A DNA stretch of 64,000 nucleotides from Symsagittifera roscoffensis (taxonomy: Eukaryota > Xenacoelomorpha > Acoela > Convolutidae), in assembly GCF_963678635.1 (NCBI RefSeq), contig NC_087062.1, positions 71,391,345 through 71,455,344 on the forward strand, read 5' to 3'. The notes under the pieces are model-generated. The model ran no database searches, was not told where the DNA came from, and saw nothing but the letters and a program-made list of their open reading frames with translations. Positions 12,287-24,514 of the stretch are shown piece after piece (the first letter of the stretch is position 1; each line of letters begins with the position of its first letter). Position numbers and translations under genes: made by a program.

Positions 12287-12732
12287 TTTGTGAATTAATT
12301 TTGAGAATTATGATGCATAATATAGTCATTTCATTTTCAATCATTTATATAATATGATACGTAGTTTTCAATATATGCTTTGATAGTTTTCGAAAACGCA
12401 TTTTTCTGTCTGCCAGATAAAATGTTTTCTAAAACTCAAATTGTACACTTCTTTGCAAAAATCTTTGGCTTTTGAAATAAATTTTAAATTCTGTTTGTAG
12501 TATAACAAAAAGCGATCCAGTTATTCAACTTAATCCCGAAACCATTTTTGATCCCACTGTTCTTATAGCAAAATTTTTGATCACAAAAAAATCGAACAAC
12601 ACTTACTTTTCTTAATCAAAATTATTGATTGCAGCAAAGCTTATGTAGCAAAGCTTTGCAGAAACACTGTATGATTTAGAAAAAAGTTGAGCAGAAAAAA
12701 ATGTTATACAAATTTTTGGGGCAAAAAAGTTA

Positions 12733-13424
12733 CCCGGGTTAACCAAAAGTCACTGTATTAAGAATTTTTTTTATAAGAATCTTACAGCTTCTTACAAAAA
12801 TAGCCTCAAAGAGTGTTACAAGATAGGGTCCATTTCTTGCAAGATAATTGTAGGATAGTGACTTTTCTTACAATTTTTTCACAACAAGTTTTGAAGTTCT
12901 CCGCTGTCCCAGTTATCAATAATGGAAACTTCTAGGTCAAAAGACTCGTTTATCTAGATGAGTTTGTCGAAGTAACCATTAACTAGAGAAAGCTAATTTT
13001 TGCTGATAATCAGAATCATTGTAGATGTATACCTGAACCCCACATACGACACGCCCAAAGCTATATAACATGACTCATCAGAGTTGATTTTTAGTTGTCT
13101 CCAAATTAATTTTGAACCACTAAATCAGTCTAACTACAAAAAAATGTTTCTTTTGATTTTTTTGTTCGACTTGCATACACGATAATCACTATCTAAAGTT
13201 TTTCACATGCACAGTTTTGAAAAATCATAAAGTTTGGTTAAACTGACTTTTATTTGTCACTATGGTTTAGAAACAAATTAAATGTATTTTGGCGCTTATT
13301 TTAATTTTGGTAAAAAGGTTCTATCTTGAACTTTTCTTATAAACAAGTTGTATGATAGCGGAAATTTACTAAAAATCGTATAACTAATTCTAAGGGAAAA
13401 TTTTTGTGGGATGGTCAACCCGGG
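12733..13424. mobile_element. family A element (692 bp)
   Basis: Starts CCCGGGTTAACC and ends GGTCAACCCGGG. The interior is AT-rich and more diverged from the 3152-4070 copy. No flanking duplication is evident. Non-coding. Confidence 0.65.
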
Positions 13425-16265
13425 TAATTTTAAGGTATTTATAAGAATAGAGTAAATGTTTATGATGGAAGAAAGCTTGGTTAAAAACTTTTTTCGATAT
13501 AAATTTATCGTTATCCAAAAAAGGATGTTAGCGTTAAAATGTAGAACTCTTGATCACATGTTTTTTTTTTCATAACAAAACCTGGCATGCTGACTATATG
13601 GGCCATGACAATATAGTTAGTCGTAATACTTAACAATGTAAAAATCACTCCTTGAACCATAAAAATGCGTTGGTGCGGAAAAAAATCCGAGAGGAAGACT
13701 TTTAGAAAAAAAAATACAACAGTTACTGTTATACAAGGTGAAGCAAATCTCAATTTAGCAATTGCAACCTTCAAATTTTGAATTATTACGTAGTCATTGA
13801 TTAATCGATCATTTTAGAAACTTATGGAGATAAACCTTGAAAATCTCTTCTAATTAATCGTTTTATGGGGATATTTTTGCAGGATTCTAGGGAGAATATG
13901 TATTTAACTTTTATGTCAGTCGAGCTTTATGTTAGTCGTGTGGCCAGTAGTTATGCCATAAAACTCAGTGCTGCTATCAAACGCAACAAGAGTGCTCGTA
14001 TACTGGGCAAATCCCAGAATGTTTCTTTAGACTGCCCCTAATCCTCATGGAATAATTTTTGAGAAAAGAAAATTTTGAAAAACAATAAATTTTGAACAAG
14101 ATGAAAGATCAAGTGGGAAAATAATGCGACTAATTAGCTAGCCTTAATTAAATTTGGAACGATTTTGTTGTGCCCGTTAATTGGCCACGCATAAATAACT
14201 TCGCGTTACGTTCTCAAGATTATGCTTTCGAGTTAAAATCAACAAAGCTCGCATAAATTAGTCCAGAGCGTGACCAAATTGGAAACATTCAAACTTCCAA
14301 AATTTTGCAAAAAATGATTGGAGGTAAAATAAATTATTAAATTAGATTTTAAGGAGTCGATATCTTCATTGAAGCATAATTTTTTTTGTTAAAATTTTTT
14401 AATTCAATTGCTGAAAAATGGCTGAATATAAAAACTAAATCAAACATGAATATTCTGTTTTCTTCGAAAGTCGGAAAAATAATTATCCCAAACTGACCTG
14501 CTGGCCAATAAATTTTCTTAAATTGAGTTGTTAAAAACTCAAAGTTTCTGAAAGAGGACTAAAGAGAATGCGTACACTCTTTTCTATTTCCCCTTACAAT
14601 TGAATATACGCTTCAGAAGGCTCTCTTGTCGTAACTTAATCAAATTATTCATCGTTTACAAAATAACATTTCTAGAAAAGTGACGAATTTCACAAAAAGT
14701 TACGCATACGTTCAAAATTGCTGCGAGAGTGAAAAATTTGCATATTAGGGTAATAGCAGAGGAGCAAAAAAACGGAAAAAATATGATTATGCAATCGGTG
14801 CGATTTTTTAAAAAATTTTAAATTACCTGAAAAACAATGATGTCTCTTGAGCTCATAAATGAAGTTATATTTGATCTTTTTTTGTGAAGCTTTTGGAGTT
14901 GGGAGATTTTGGAGTTGAGAGTTGCCTATTTGTGCCAATTTTTGCAGACGGATTTTTCCATTTTTTATACTTGGTAGTTCTAGATCCAATTGTGGCTGAA
15001 ATCGTGATATTCTGTTGTCAGTTTTCTCCCAGTGAGTTTTTCACATACTCGTTCACTGGTTCACTCTGCAAACTTTTATTTCAAATTGACATCATCATTA
15101 TAAAGAGTTTGCAATCTAAAAATACAGAGGGGACCGGGGGTTGAACATGAGGCTAGCGTACATTATGATTATAATAACAAAAAAAACTTCGAGGCATTAG
15201 GTTGCATTATAGTAGTTGAGATGAATTTCAAGCCTTAACACCAGCAGTCTATTCACTGCTCAGAAAAGGCGGCCCTTATTTTTTTAGAATTAAAAATGGA
15301 TTGAACTCAAATTGACTTTTTGGGCGGCCAGCAGAACTCCTTGCATACAAATTAAGAAGGAAACTGAATAAATTTCCAAAGGGGCGATTGACTGGCCGAC
15401 CATATTATCGCGTCTGAGAGAGATAAAACTCTAGCTCTAAGCTAAGACGCGCTTAGTATAACTTCCGCTGAATGGCATAATTTTGCTTTCAATTTGCATA
15501 TTTTTTAGTTTAGATGCCTATCATTTTTATTGGTACTAGACTCTTTAATTTCCGTTCTCTCAGTCAATGGCTCCGCGGGCTCTGAAAATATTATCACATT
15601 AATTGCATCTTGTAGTTTCTTACGCTTTTCTCTGATAAGGAAAAATTCTTAGAGCATTTTGTTAGTCAAATATTGCTTTGAAATTATTCGTATTGATTGA
15701 ACGAAGGGCAAAAAACAATTGGACGATTCCAATTAAATTTGTCTTAAGTTTTGACCTCTGTTTTGATGGGTTCAGTTTTCCGCTTTATTTTTCTGCAAAA
15801 GAAAATTCGATAGAGAGATACTGAGTGTATGAAAATGTGGAAAGTGTCAATGCAAAAGAGCAATCATTAGACAGTATTTTTTCTAGCCTTTCCTACCGCC
15901 AACAGTTACCAGTACCTCCTCTTTTTCTACTTACCCTACTCTGCCCATTTCTTAAACACAGGGACCAATCCCTCAATCAATCCCCATTCGCTGTCAGTAA
16001 GCTTTGTCGCTCCCACTCAAAACTCACTTTTTATTCAGATACTATAATGTTTTATGGTGGGCAATTTCTTGATAAAATTTAGGAAAAGTTGTTTAAAAAT
16101 CAATTTTATAAGTCATATTACCCACTCTGTGATTGCGATTGCGTTTTTACCACATAAGGAACAGTTTATGTCTGCTTACCTTTTGTTTATTTGAAGTCAA
16201 AACATTTCGTTGAAACTGAAATGTGAATTAACTGCTCTTCTCCATAGATTGCCAACAAAGTTCAT
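13425..16265. other. no recognised gene
   Basis: Mostly unique AT-rich DNA. A family-D-like fragment (GAGTGCTCGTATACTGGGC) occurs near 13990. Open frames near 13511-13774, 14690-15144 and 15825-16082 lack domains. Confidence 0.35.
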
Positions 16266-16433
16266 TTGAGGCTTATCCAAACTTCACTTGCAAAGTCAAA
16301 GCAAGTTTTGAATTTCTCGTTTGTTCTGCCCGCCTTTGTCTCAAAAAGTACAGTATGCCTTATGTACAAATTTTTGCAGTGTATCATTAGGTATAACTTT
16401 CAGCAATTATCTAACATAGAAGCACACTCTTCG

Positions 16434-16740
16434 AGGGATTCGACCGCCTTGCCACCCAAAGGGTCCCCCTTTAATACTTTTTACGACATCCATTTTTATT
16501 GATTCCTGAAAAATTCTGAAGGATGAGCGCGCTCCGAAGAAATGTAAAGCAGTTTTTTGGTTTAATTTTTTCAATAAGTGCCTCTAAAACTTAAGCGCCC
16601 TTAAAACATATTTCTTTTCAAAATAGGGTCTACTTTATGCTTTTTTGCGAGACAACAAGCTAACGATGAAAAAGTTCAAAAATTTTCCATTTGCTCCGCA
16701 GATTTTTTTGTTGGGTCCTTCGGCTTAGTTTTCCTGAATT
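16434..16740. mobile_element. family C fragment
   Basis: Contains GAGGGATTCGACCGCC, CCACCCAAAGGGTCCCCC and GAGCGCGCTCCGAAG, matching the interior of family C, but neither CAGGGGCGGAT terminus is present. A truncated remnant. Confidence 0.55.
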
Positions 16741-16810
16741 TACGCCATTATTCATAACGGGCACAACTTGTTATTTTCATTATAAACTCTGCGAAATAAA
16801 AATCAATTAT

Positions 16811-16912
16811 GTATATTAACCGTTTGTCAGATGTTCCGTTTGACAAACGGTTAACCGTTTGCCAGAATGCAAGAGTATATTAACCGTTTGTCAGAATGCA
16901 AGGTATATTGAT
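16811..16912. repeat. AACCGTTTGTCAG repeat cluster with palindrome
   Basis: TTAACCGTTTGTCAG occurs three times (one with GCCAG), and once as its inverse TGACAAACGGTTAA, giving a perfect stem around GATGTTCCGTT. The unit is followed by AATGCAAG and GTATATT twice. No function is assigned. Confidence 0.7.
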
Positions 16913-17067
16913 AATATCTTGCAAAAGCGTTGTAAGCACGATTAGGATTGTTTTGATCGAGCAAGACCTAGAATCGTTCAATGAAATCTCATTCTGTCAT
17001 CAGCTGGTTTGTAAATATTTTTTCTTCCAGATACAATGCAGAATATGCCTGAAAAAAATCGACTTTC

Positions 17068-18093
17068 CCGCAATGACAAAAATGGATTAGGATCAATTTT
17101 AGTTTGAAAAAAAAATGTTGAAAAAATCCAGATCGATTTTAGTATGAAATAAAAAAATGTAGAAATTAATTTGGATTGATTTAAAATCAAATTAATTTGA
17201 TCGTAAAGCCCAGCTATAAAAATTAGTTCAAATGCACTTTTTCCAGTCTTAATTTGCTTTTGTTTTTAAGGCGATTAAAACAGATTTAAATCGATTTAAA
17301 TCGATTTTTTTCATTCGAGTTTCATCAGTTTTGAAAATTAATTGCATTTATTTATTGCCTATCATTTTTCATTTTACATCCATAGCGTATTCTAGCAAAA
17401 AGACCAAATAACATACCAAAATATCGAAAAAACTCCTTGCATATTTTGAGTTCAAAAACTGGTTTTTGCTCAAAATCTGATATACGATCATGATTTTCTA
17501 TGACTTAATTGCAATTTATTGAGATCAATATTTAATTTATTCTGATTCTTTTCTGGTTTGTTATATATGATTTTTCCCATAATCTGATTTACAATGATTT
17601 TCTATGATTGCATTGCGTACTTTAGAACTTAAAATCTGAATTATGTTTTATAATTTCTTGATTTCTATAACATCTGGCATGTGTGATTTTATTTAATAAA
17701 TCGAAAATAAATATTTCAATCTGTTTTTTTGAAAAGTATGTTTTTTGCCATGATAGCAAAAATATTGATTTTAGTGAGTCTGATAATTTATCCAAATCGA
17801 TTTAAATCAATTTTCAAAACACTTAAATCGATCCAAAATTTTCAAGAGAGATCGATTTATATTGATTTAAAAAATATTCAAGCGAGACTCGGATGGATTT
17901 AAGTGAGTCGGAAAATCCATCCAAATCGATTTAGATCGATTTTTCAGACAATTGAATCGATCTAAATATTTCAAAAAAGATCGTTTTAAATTGATTTCAA
18001 ATTCATTTAGATTCGTAAAATGCAACTTTTGAATCGATTTAGATCAATTTAAAATCAATTTAAACCAATCCTAAATCAATTTGGTCAGTGCGG
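17068..18093. mobile_element. family E element (about 1.03 kb)
   Basis: Left end CCGCAATGACAAAAATGG, right end TTGGTCAGTGCGG. The first and last 250 bases are dense in AAATCGATTTAAATTGATTT-like words arranged as partly overlapping palindromes. The interior is AT-rich and non-coding. The copy at 2191 has the same start. Confidence 0.65.
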
Positions 18094-18959
18094 TTTACTT
18101 GATAACAATATTGGCTGAAATAAACAAAAATTTCATGCACTTTTCATAAATATTTATTCGTCTATTAAAAAATGGCGTCTTCGGGCTTACAATTGAATAT
18201 TAGAAACCCGAGTTGCTCGGAAAACTGCAGCTAAGTTTTGAAGTTTTTCTAACACAGAAAAGCTGTTGTCGGGCGTTCATCTTCTTCAAGTCTGTTCTTA
18301 GCCAAAGCTGCCTCTCCTCGGCGTTAAACTCAAATCGACGAGACAACTTTAGAACGCCTTGAAACTGTCTTTGTAGAATTAATAGATTTTGTGGTAGTCA
18401 GCACGCCCAATTTTTTAATTTTATCAATTTCTGTCTAATTATCTTTCAAATTTTTTGATTAGAGTAAAATGTCATCATTTTTCCGGTTATGAAGCATAAG
18501 TAAAATTCAAGTTAAACAATTGCATGAGCAGCCAACTTGGTTTCCACTGCAAAGGGTTTTAGGCGCCTCAACGTTTTCTCTAACTCTCTGTTAGCTTTCA
18601 CTAAATTTTTGAATATATGTTTTAGTTTAACTGATCGGCCGTGGGCACTTTTGAAGGGTCGATTGAGAGCCTGGAATTTCAAATATTTCCGTTCTACTCA
18701 ATTCCCAGCAAGGTTAACCTTGTTTAATTTGTTTTGGAAATATCGTTGCTGTCAGTATAACTAATTCCAAATTGATGAAAACCAAACAAAAATGCCCTTC
18801 ACATAACCAGAAACTCTTTGTAAATTACAACCTACGGAACAGATAACAGTTTGGCTACAATCTCAGAGATTGGAATCTGAAATAATTGTGAACAATTACT
18901 TCTGAAATAAATCTAAAAAAACTCTAAGCATTCTATTTTCTTGCCAATTGCAAATAATC
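18094..18959. other. no recognised feature
   Basis: Slightly less AT-rich than the surroundings; no gene, splice-flanked exon or repeat is recognised. Confidence 0.35.
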
Positions 18960-18967
18960 CTCAATGC
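18960..18967. repeat. 8-bp target-site duplication CTCAATGC (left)
   Basis: CTCAATGC precedes CAGGGGCGGATC and is repeated after the right terminus at 19354-19361. Confidence 0.85.
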
Positions 18968-19353
18968 CAGGGGCGGATCTAAGATTTTCTCGAGGGCGGG
19001 GTGGGGGGTGGTATATAAAAAATACGAAAATTTTGTCTACCTTTTTTTAGGTCGACCAAAGCCAAATTTTCTGCGCCGCAGGCAAAACTTTGGAAATACA
19101 TGTAAAAAAAGGCGTTTCTACGACGTTTTTTGAAAATGTTGGCCTGAAAATCAATTTTTTACGGCGCGCTCTCCCCCCCCCCCCCCCCCTCAAAATTAAT
19201 ATATTTTGGTGCCAAAGGCGCCTTTAAAAAGTCTTAGGGTCCGTCACCAAAAATTGAAATCTCAAAATAGTGCAAAGGGTACCCTTTGGGTCGGCAGAGG
19301 GTGGATTCCCTGAGGTGGGGGAAACGCCCACTTCCCCCCTAAATCCTTCCCTG
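18968..19353. mobile_element. family C hAT-like MITE (386 bp)
   Basis: Starts CAGGGGCGGATCTAAG and ends AAATCCTTCCCTG, the decayed inverse. It is flanked by a perfect 8-bp duplication. CAGGGGCGG-type ends with 8-bp duplications are characteristic of hAT elements. The interior carries GTCGACC, GCGCGCTC and a long C-run (about 19170-19188). It has no transposase, so it depends on an autonomous relative elsewhere. Confidence 0.85.
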
Positions 19354-19959
19354 CTCAATGCAATATATTTTAAACTGTCCCCCAGAATGAAATGATAAAG
19401 TAACCGAACTGTGATTTTATTGAAATGAACACATATTTTCCTTAATCAGATTCCAAGACCGTGATTAACTTTTTAAATTTATCCTGTTTAAGTTTTGGAA
19501 TTCTAATTTTTACCTTAACTTCATCTTTGTTTTCTCTTAAATATCGAAAACTATATGGTAGATGGTACACAACTTTATCAGATGACTACAGTTAACAACA
19601 GCACTGTGACGGAGCTTCTAATTGATCAAAAACTGGGCTCAAACTTAGGCTCAAAATAATAATTGAATTAATTAACTCAAAATAATAATTGAGTTAATTA
19701 TAAGGCTATAAAGATGATCTCCGGATCTCCGGACGACTTCCAAAATTGACTAAAATATTTTTTAAGTTTCGACGATTTTTAGCATCTTAAAAAAAAACGT
19801 TAAATATTAACGTAGATTGTTGACTAAAACAAAACATTGGTTTCTTTGAATCGATTTTTGTAGTTATAATATTCATGTAAAAGTCACTTTAATTTGATTT
19901 CAACCTCAAGTTGGTCAGAGAGGGTTAGAGCAAACTATTTTGTGAAATAGATATACATA

Positions 19960-21260
19960 TCCCAACTTAAAATTATATTAAAAACCAGGATAGCCTGGTG
20001 CAAACACAACGTTTTATTAAAAATTGAACAGAAACAAGGAAATAAATAGAACAAGGATAGCTGGTTACGGTGCAAGTAGCACAGATTGTTACGAGCATAG
20101 TATTAAAAAAAAGTTCGTAAAATTAATGTTGATTTGTTTTTTGCGTGGTGTGGTGGTGTGATAACCGGAGCTGAACGAAAAAAAAGAGATTAAGCATACT
20201 CGGCACTCACGGTAAAAAAAGGAAAATGAAACACAATTGTTGTAAAAAATGACCAGAAAAAAAAAGAAATAAAAAATTTGAAAATTTTTTTTAAACTTTC
20301 TTTGCAGTTTTATGAACTTATGAAATTTTAAGTGGCGCTACGATACTCACCAATAATTAAAGCTTCTCCAGTGAAATAAAGTGTTTCGATTTTAAATTAA
20401 AGTTTTGTAAGCCTTAAAGCTATTTAAATAACGTTTGTAAGCCTGCTCGCTTGCTTTCATTCACTCGAATTAAGACGAAATGCCAAAAATTTCTAACAGG
20501 TTTTTCTCGACACTGGTTTTTTTAATTTTTTGAATGTTGCGCAAATCACGAATGTAAAAGTTTTGATATGGTACATCACTTAACCCTCTTCGATGATTAT
20601 TTGTGATGATAAAATTTACAAAAAAGGTTGTTCAAATCAGTTTTTTTCTACGTGACGTGATAAAAGGATCTGAACGAATAAGAACAATTAGGGCATTCTA
20701 GTCACTCATAGGAGAACGGGCAAATTGGACAAAAAATTTGATATAAAAATGATTAAAAAACAGAAAAAAATCCTTAATATTTTTATTTTATAATTCAAAA
20801 AAATGTTTAATACTTTTTTGAAACTTTTTGAAATTTGAAGTATTTTATTACCAAACTTTTGCTAAAAAAACCTTTTTACTCAAACTTGAAGTAATTTTTG
20901 CGGCTTAAATCAAGCATAAATAAGCAATTTTAAACCTACTCGCCTTTAATCAACCGAAATAAGACCAAAAACCAAAATCGATTTTCTCGATACTAGAAAA
21001 AAAATACGTTGGGAATTTTATAATGTGGTTAGACTCACAACTGAAAATGCATTAATATGATAAATCACTCAATCCAGTCCGATTATGATTTGCGGTACCT
21101 GATTTTGCGTGGAAAACAAAAAGAAAAAAAGTAGTAAAACAGACCCTAATCCAAAGTTCTTCCCCATTTTCAAATGGTCGGAACATAAAAAATTTTTCGA
21201 CCATTTTCTTTTTTTTTTGAATTCCGGTATTTTGTTCAATAAAAGGCAAGTGAATTAGAT
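19960..21260. repeat. degenerate ~500-bp direct repeat
   Basis: The block GTGATAACCGGAGCTGAACG (20158 on) resembles GTGATAAAAGGATCTGAACG (20656 on). Matching words follow at the same spacing: ACTCAC, CCTGCTCGC/CCTACTCGCC, AATTAAGAC/AAATAAGACC, TTTTCTCGA and GGTACATCACTTAACC/TGATAAATCACTCAATCC. This gives two diverged tandem copies. Poly-A and poly-T runs are frequent; no coding capacity. Confidence 0.5.
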
Positions 21261-22130
21261 GAAAAAGGCAAAAATGGGAAGTATCGTCGCTAAAAAATTT
21301 CTTTTAAGTGCTAAAATGAAGTAAAAAGTGTAAAAAGTCTAATTAGTCCGAGAAGTTAAACCAACCAGACGTTGAGGGAATTTTTTTTAGAAGTTTTTGA
21401 ATCGGAATCACGACTAATAGGGTTTGAATATGATACCGTACTTTTTTAATTTTAATTTTCCATTTCCTTTTTTTAATTTAATTTTCAGCTCGCAGACTAT
21501 TATTCGCCCTATTTTTTTCAAAATTTATTTTTAGCTACAATTATGAAATTATTTGGTAGCATAGCAATTAATCTAAGCTGCTTAGCACAAAGAACTCCTT
21601 TCTTCGTTTTATGGAGACCATTTGAGTAACAGAATTTGAAATGCCCTGTTCCAAAATTGGAATTAATTATTTTTAAGAATGAAAGCATTCAATTTTTCTC
21701 CCGGGCGTGTTTTAAACTCGCTATTCTATTTTATTATTTCGCATTGCTCTCTTGTTCATACATAGTTTCCGTTCTCTGAGATTTTTAAATAATGGTAACT
21801 CAATTTTCTTTTAATACATTCGTCGCCTTTAAAAGCAAAATTCATTCGTCCTCGATTCACAAATGAAATCCGCCCCGCAAGTTTTCCATTATTTAACTCT
21901 TTTTATTCATTCCAAGATTTTTGACAAATACCTGCAGCTTTTTCTCAATAATTATCATGCCATTAATATTTCATAAAGCCCGTAAACTCTCTCTTTCAAA
22001 GTCTCGAAGCCAACATTAAAAAATCATTTTATGTTGCAGCCCTAAACTCATCATCTCATCATTATCTCAGTCAATGGTAAGTCGCTGACTCTGGACTAAA
22101 ATACCCACGAGCGAAGTATGCAATTTGAAA
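21261..22130. other. no recognised feature
   Basis: AT-rich non-coding sequence; nothing supported. Confidence 0.35.
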
Positions 22131-22136
22131 AACCAA

Positions 22137-22310
22137 AAGACTGCTCGTATCAGGGCGAAGCCCTGATTGCTCTGACTGCCTTTTAAGGTCTATGGAGCAC
22201 AAATTACATGAAAAAAATTAATTGTTTAAGAACAATGTTTTAAAATTTGAGAAAAATCATCACCCCACACGCCATATAAAGTACAAAGTGATAGGTTTCG
22301 CTCCCAATTC
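22137..22310. mobile_element. family D fragment (left end)
   Basis: Begins GACTGCTCGTATCAGGGC, then GAAGCCCTGAT, so ATCAGGGCGAAGCCCTGAT forms a perfect small hairpin. GACTGCCTTTTAAGG and TATGGAGCA follow, as in the 22775 copy. The match is lost around 22310. Confidence 0.6.
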
Positions 22311-22774
22311 AACAATTCAATCTTAACCATTTTCTCCAAGAGAACCAAAACTGAACCGAGCCCAACAAACAAAACCTCCCCCATCTAGCGTTTACATAAC
22401 AGTAAAACCAGAAAACCCAAAAAACAGGCCACTAGGTAGCAAACTTATCTATTACCACTAACCGTTTGAGCAACTGTTATCTGGATAAAAGAAGAAGAAC
22501 GTTGTTGCCAACAGCAAATACTTAACAAAAAAACTTGGGAGTGTGCAAAACTGCATTTTACTATGACATTGCATTAAGAATCTACTAAATTGAAAGACGG
22601 TGTATTGGTTTTTTTTCTAACTGAATAGAAATGATCTTTCGTATTTTGTTCAAACAGAAAGATCACTTACCGTCATTTTTAACAAAATTAGCTGATGAAA
22701 CTTGACCTTTACTCTTTGGTTGGAGCTCACTTGTGCGCATGATTTCCTGTGTTTGTCAGAACTATACTGAAACA

Positions 22775-23722
22775 ATACTGCTCGTATCAGGGCGAAAATC
22801 TGAATGTTCCGACTGCCTTTTAAGGTTTTATGGAGCAGTAATCACATTAAAAAAATTGAATGTAATAAAACAAAATGAAAAATTTTTTTTTTCTGAAAAT
22901 TGAACTTTTTAATGCAAATCATTCCCCCACACACCATATAAAATACTAAAGAATAAGTTTCGCTGCTAGTAACAATCAATTATGGCAAATAAATTTATTT
23001 CAACACATTTGGAACGTTCTCTAAGACGGATTAAATCTCCACTTCCTCGTTAATAGCGCAAAATATTTCGCGCGTTAATTGTCCCAAATTGGCCAAAATG
23101 GCAATTTTTGAACCTCCGTAACTTTACGAAAAATGATCACAGGTGAAGTATCCTTTCGAATTTAAGCTCAAGACAACAATACCTTTCGAACGATATCTAA
23201 AAAATTCCGTCGAAAATGGCTAGTTGAAAAGTCAAAGTTTGTTTGAAGAAAAAGAACCCAACCCGAGCACAAATATTCCGTTACTTTCGTATCGAAAGTC
23301 GGAACAATTATCACTTAAATATCAATCTTTGATCGTTTTAACGAACCGTATATCGATGCAGTAACCTTAACGATTTTAACTCTAATCATTAATTGTGAAA
23401 TTGAGGGGTTTAAATAAAGCCAACTTAGTATACTTAACGCGCGATATACTATGTTCTATAACGCGTAATTGCGAAAAATTGGCTCAGAAATCATTCCAAT
23501 TTAAGTTGCTGCAGACTTTTTGTTTTGAATGTTGCGTTGCTATGAAATAATTATAACACTGTGCACTTTATAAGGTCTGTGGGGGATGAATTTCAAAAAA
23601 CGTCACAGAAATTTTTAAATTAAAAAATCCCTTTTTCAATAGAAATTTCAAATTTAAAACTTTTCAATAGACGTTAAAAGATTATCGGAATTTCAGGACT
23701 TTGCCCTGATGCGAGCAATCTT
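22775..23722. mobile_element. family D element with long inverted arms (about 950 bp)
   Basis: Left end TACTGCTCGTATCAGGGC, right end GCCCTGATGCGAGCAATCTT. Both arms contain related but decayed blocks read in opposite orientation (AATTGTCCCAAATTGGCC, GCGCGTTAATT, GCGCGATATACT). The left arm carries AAAATGATCACAGGTGAA and CGAGCACAAATATTCCGTTA, words also found near 54730, 57630-58125 and 59200-59400. Non-coding. Confidence 0.6.
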
Positions 23723-24384
23723 GATAATTATAAAGTAGGTACTTCAGCCCTATTCGACAATGTGCACTTCAAAATATTATGAAAATCAGATTATTGACTT
23801 TAGTACTAATAATAAAAACAGTTTCTTATCAAAGTAGAGTAGCCTTTTCATTACAGATTCAGTTTTGATGATAAAAAAGGATAAGCAACTTGAACCGGGA
23901 TAATCAATTATTCGATTAGAGCTCGGTGGCTAATATTCCTCCCTAATCCCTCAAATCTTCTCGTTTTTCCCATCACTAAACTGCAGAAGTCCTGTGAAGT
24001 TTTACGAGCAATGGATTGATATTCATTATAAAAACTGACTTCAGTGAAAAGTTGCCTTTTTTGAGCCAAATTCGATTTTCTAATCACTCTCGTGTACTTT
24101 TTTCTTTTCCTGCCGTCAGCTATACTGTGCCTTTAATTCCATTAGCGGACCTCAGATACATTCACCAGTCGCCCGTTTTCCATTAATTTAGCTGTAGTAA
24201 ACACCATTTAGACCCACCACTACCTTTCAAGAAGACCCAAAAAAGTGATTAAAAATATCCTTTGTATTTTTTTTACTTTTTTCTTAAAAAAGAAGGTAAA
24301 TTAGCCAACGGTAAATCTTAAGTATTTTATACCATTTGTTTTGAAAACAATTATTCGTTTTACTTCAAAAAAGTCATCTTCATC
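23723..24384. other. no recognised feature; possible promoter at the right edge
   Basis: AT-rich. TTTTATACC (about 24326) lies some 60 bases upstream of the short ATG segment at 24385, but no promoter can be proved. Confidence 0.25.
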
Positions 24385-24406
24385 ATGTCAGAAAGTGAAA
24401 ATCAGG
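24385..24406 (+). CDS. possible first coding exon (MSESENQ-)
   Basis: An ATG in a favourable context is followed by seven codons (MSESENQ plus one base) and a strong donor, GTGAGTAC, at 24407. Acidic MSESEN-type starts are common first exons. The BEL/Pao insertion begins 108 bases downstream, so if real, the retrotransposon sits in the first intron. No downstream exon was recognised, and so short a segment can arise by chance. Confidence 0.2.
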
Positions 24407-24514
24407 GTGAGTACTTTGACAGAAGAGATAACGTACCAAAGGTTCAGAAGTTTTAATCTAAGTTGAAAGTTGATCTTGGTTTTGCTTCAAACATAAGAAC
24501 AATTTTTCAGCATC

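Noticed and set aside
13511-15144. Overlapping open frames on both strands
   Set aside because: Composition-driven, mutually overlapping, and without recognisable motifs.
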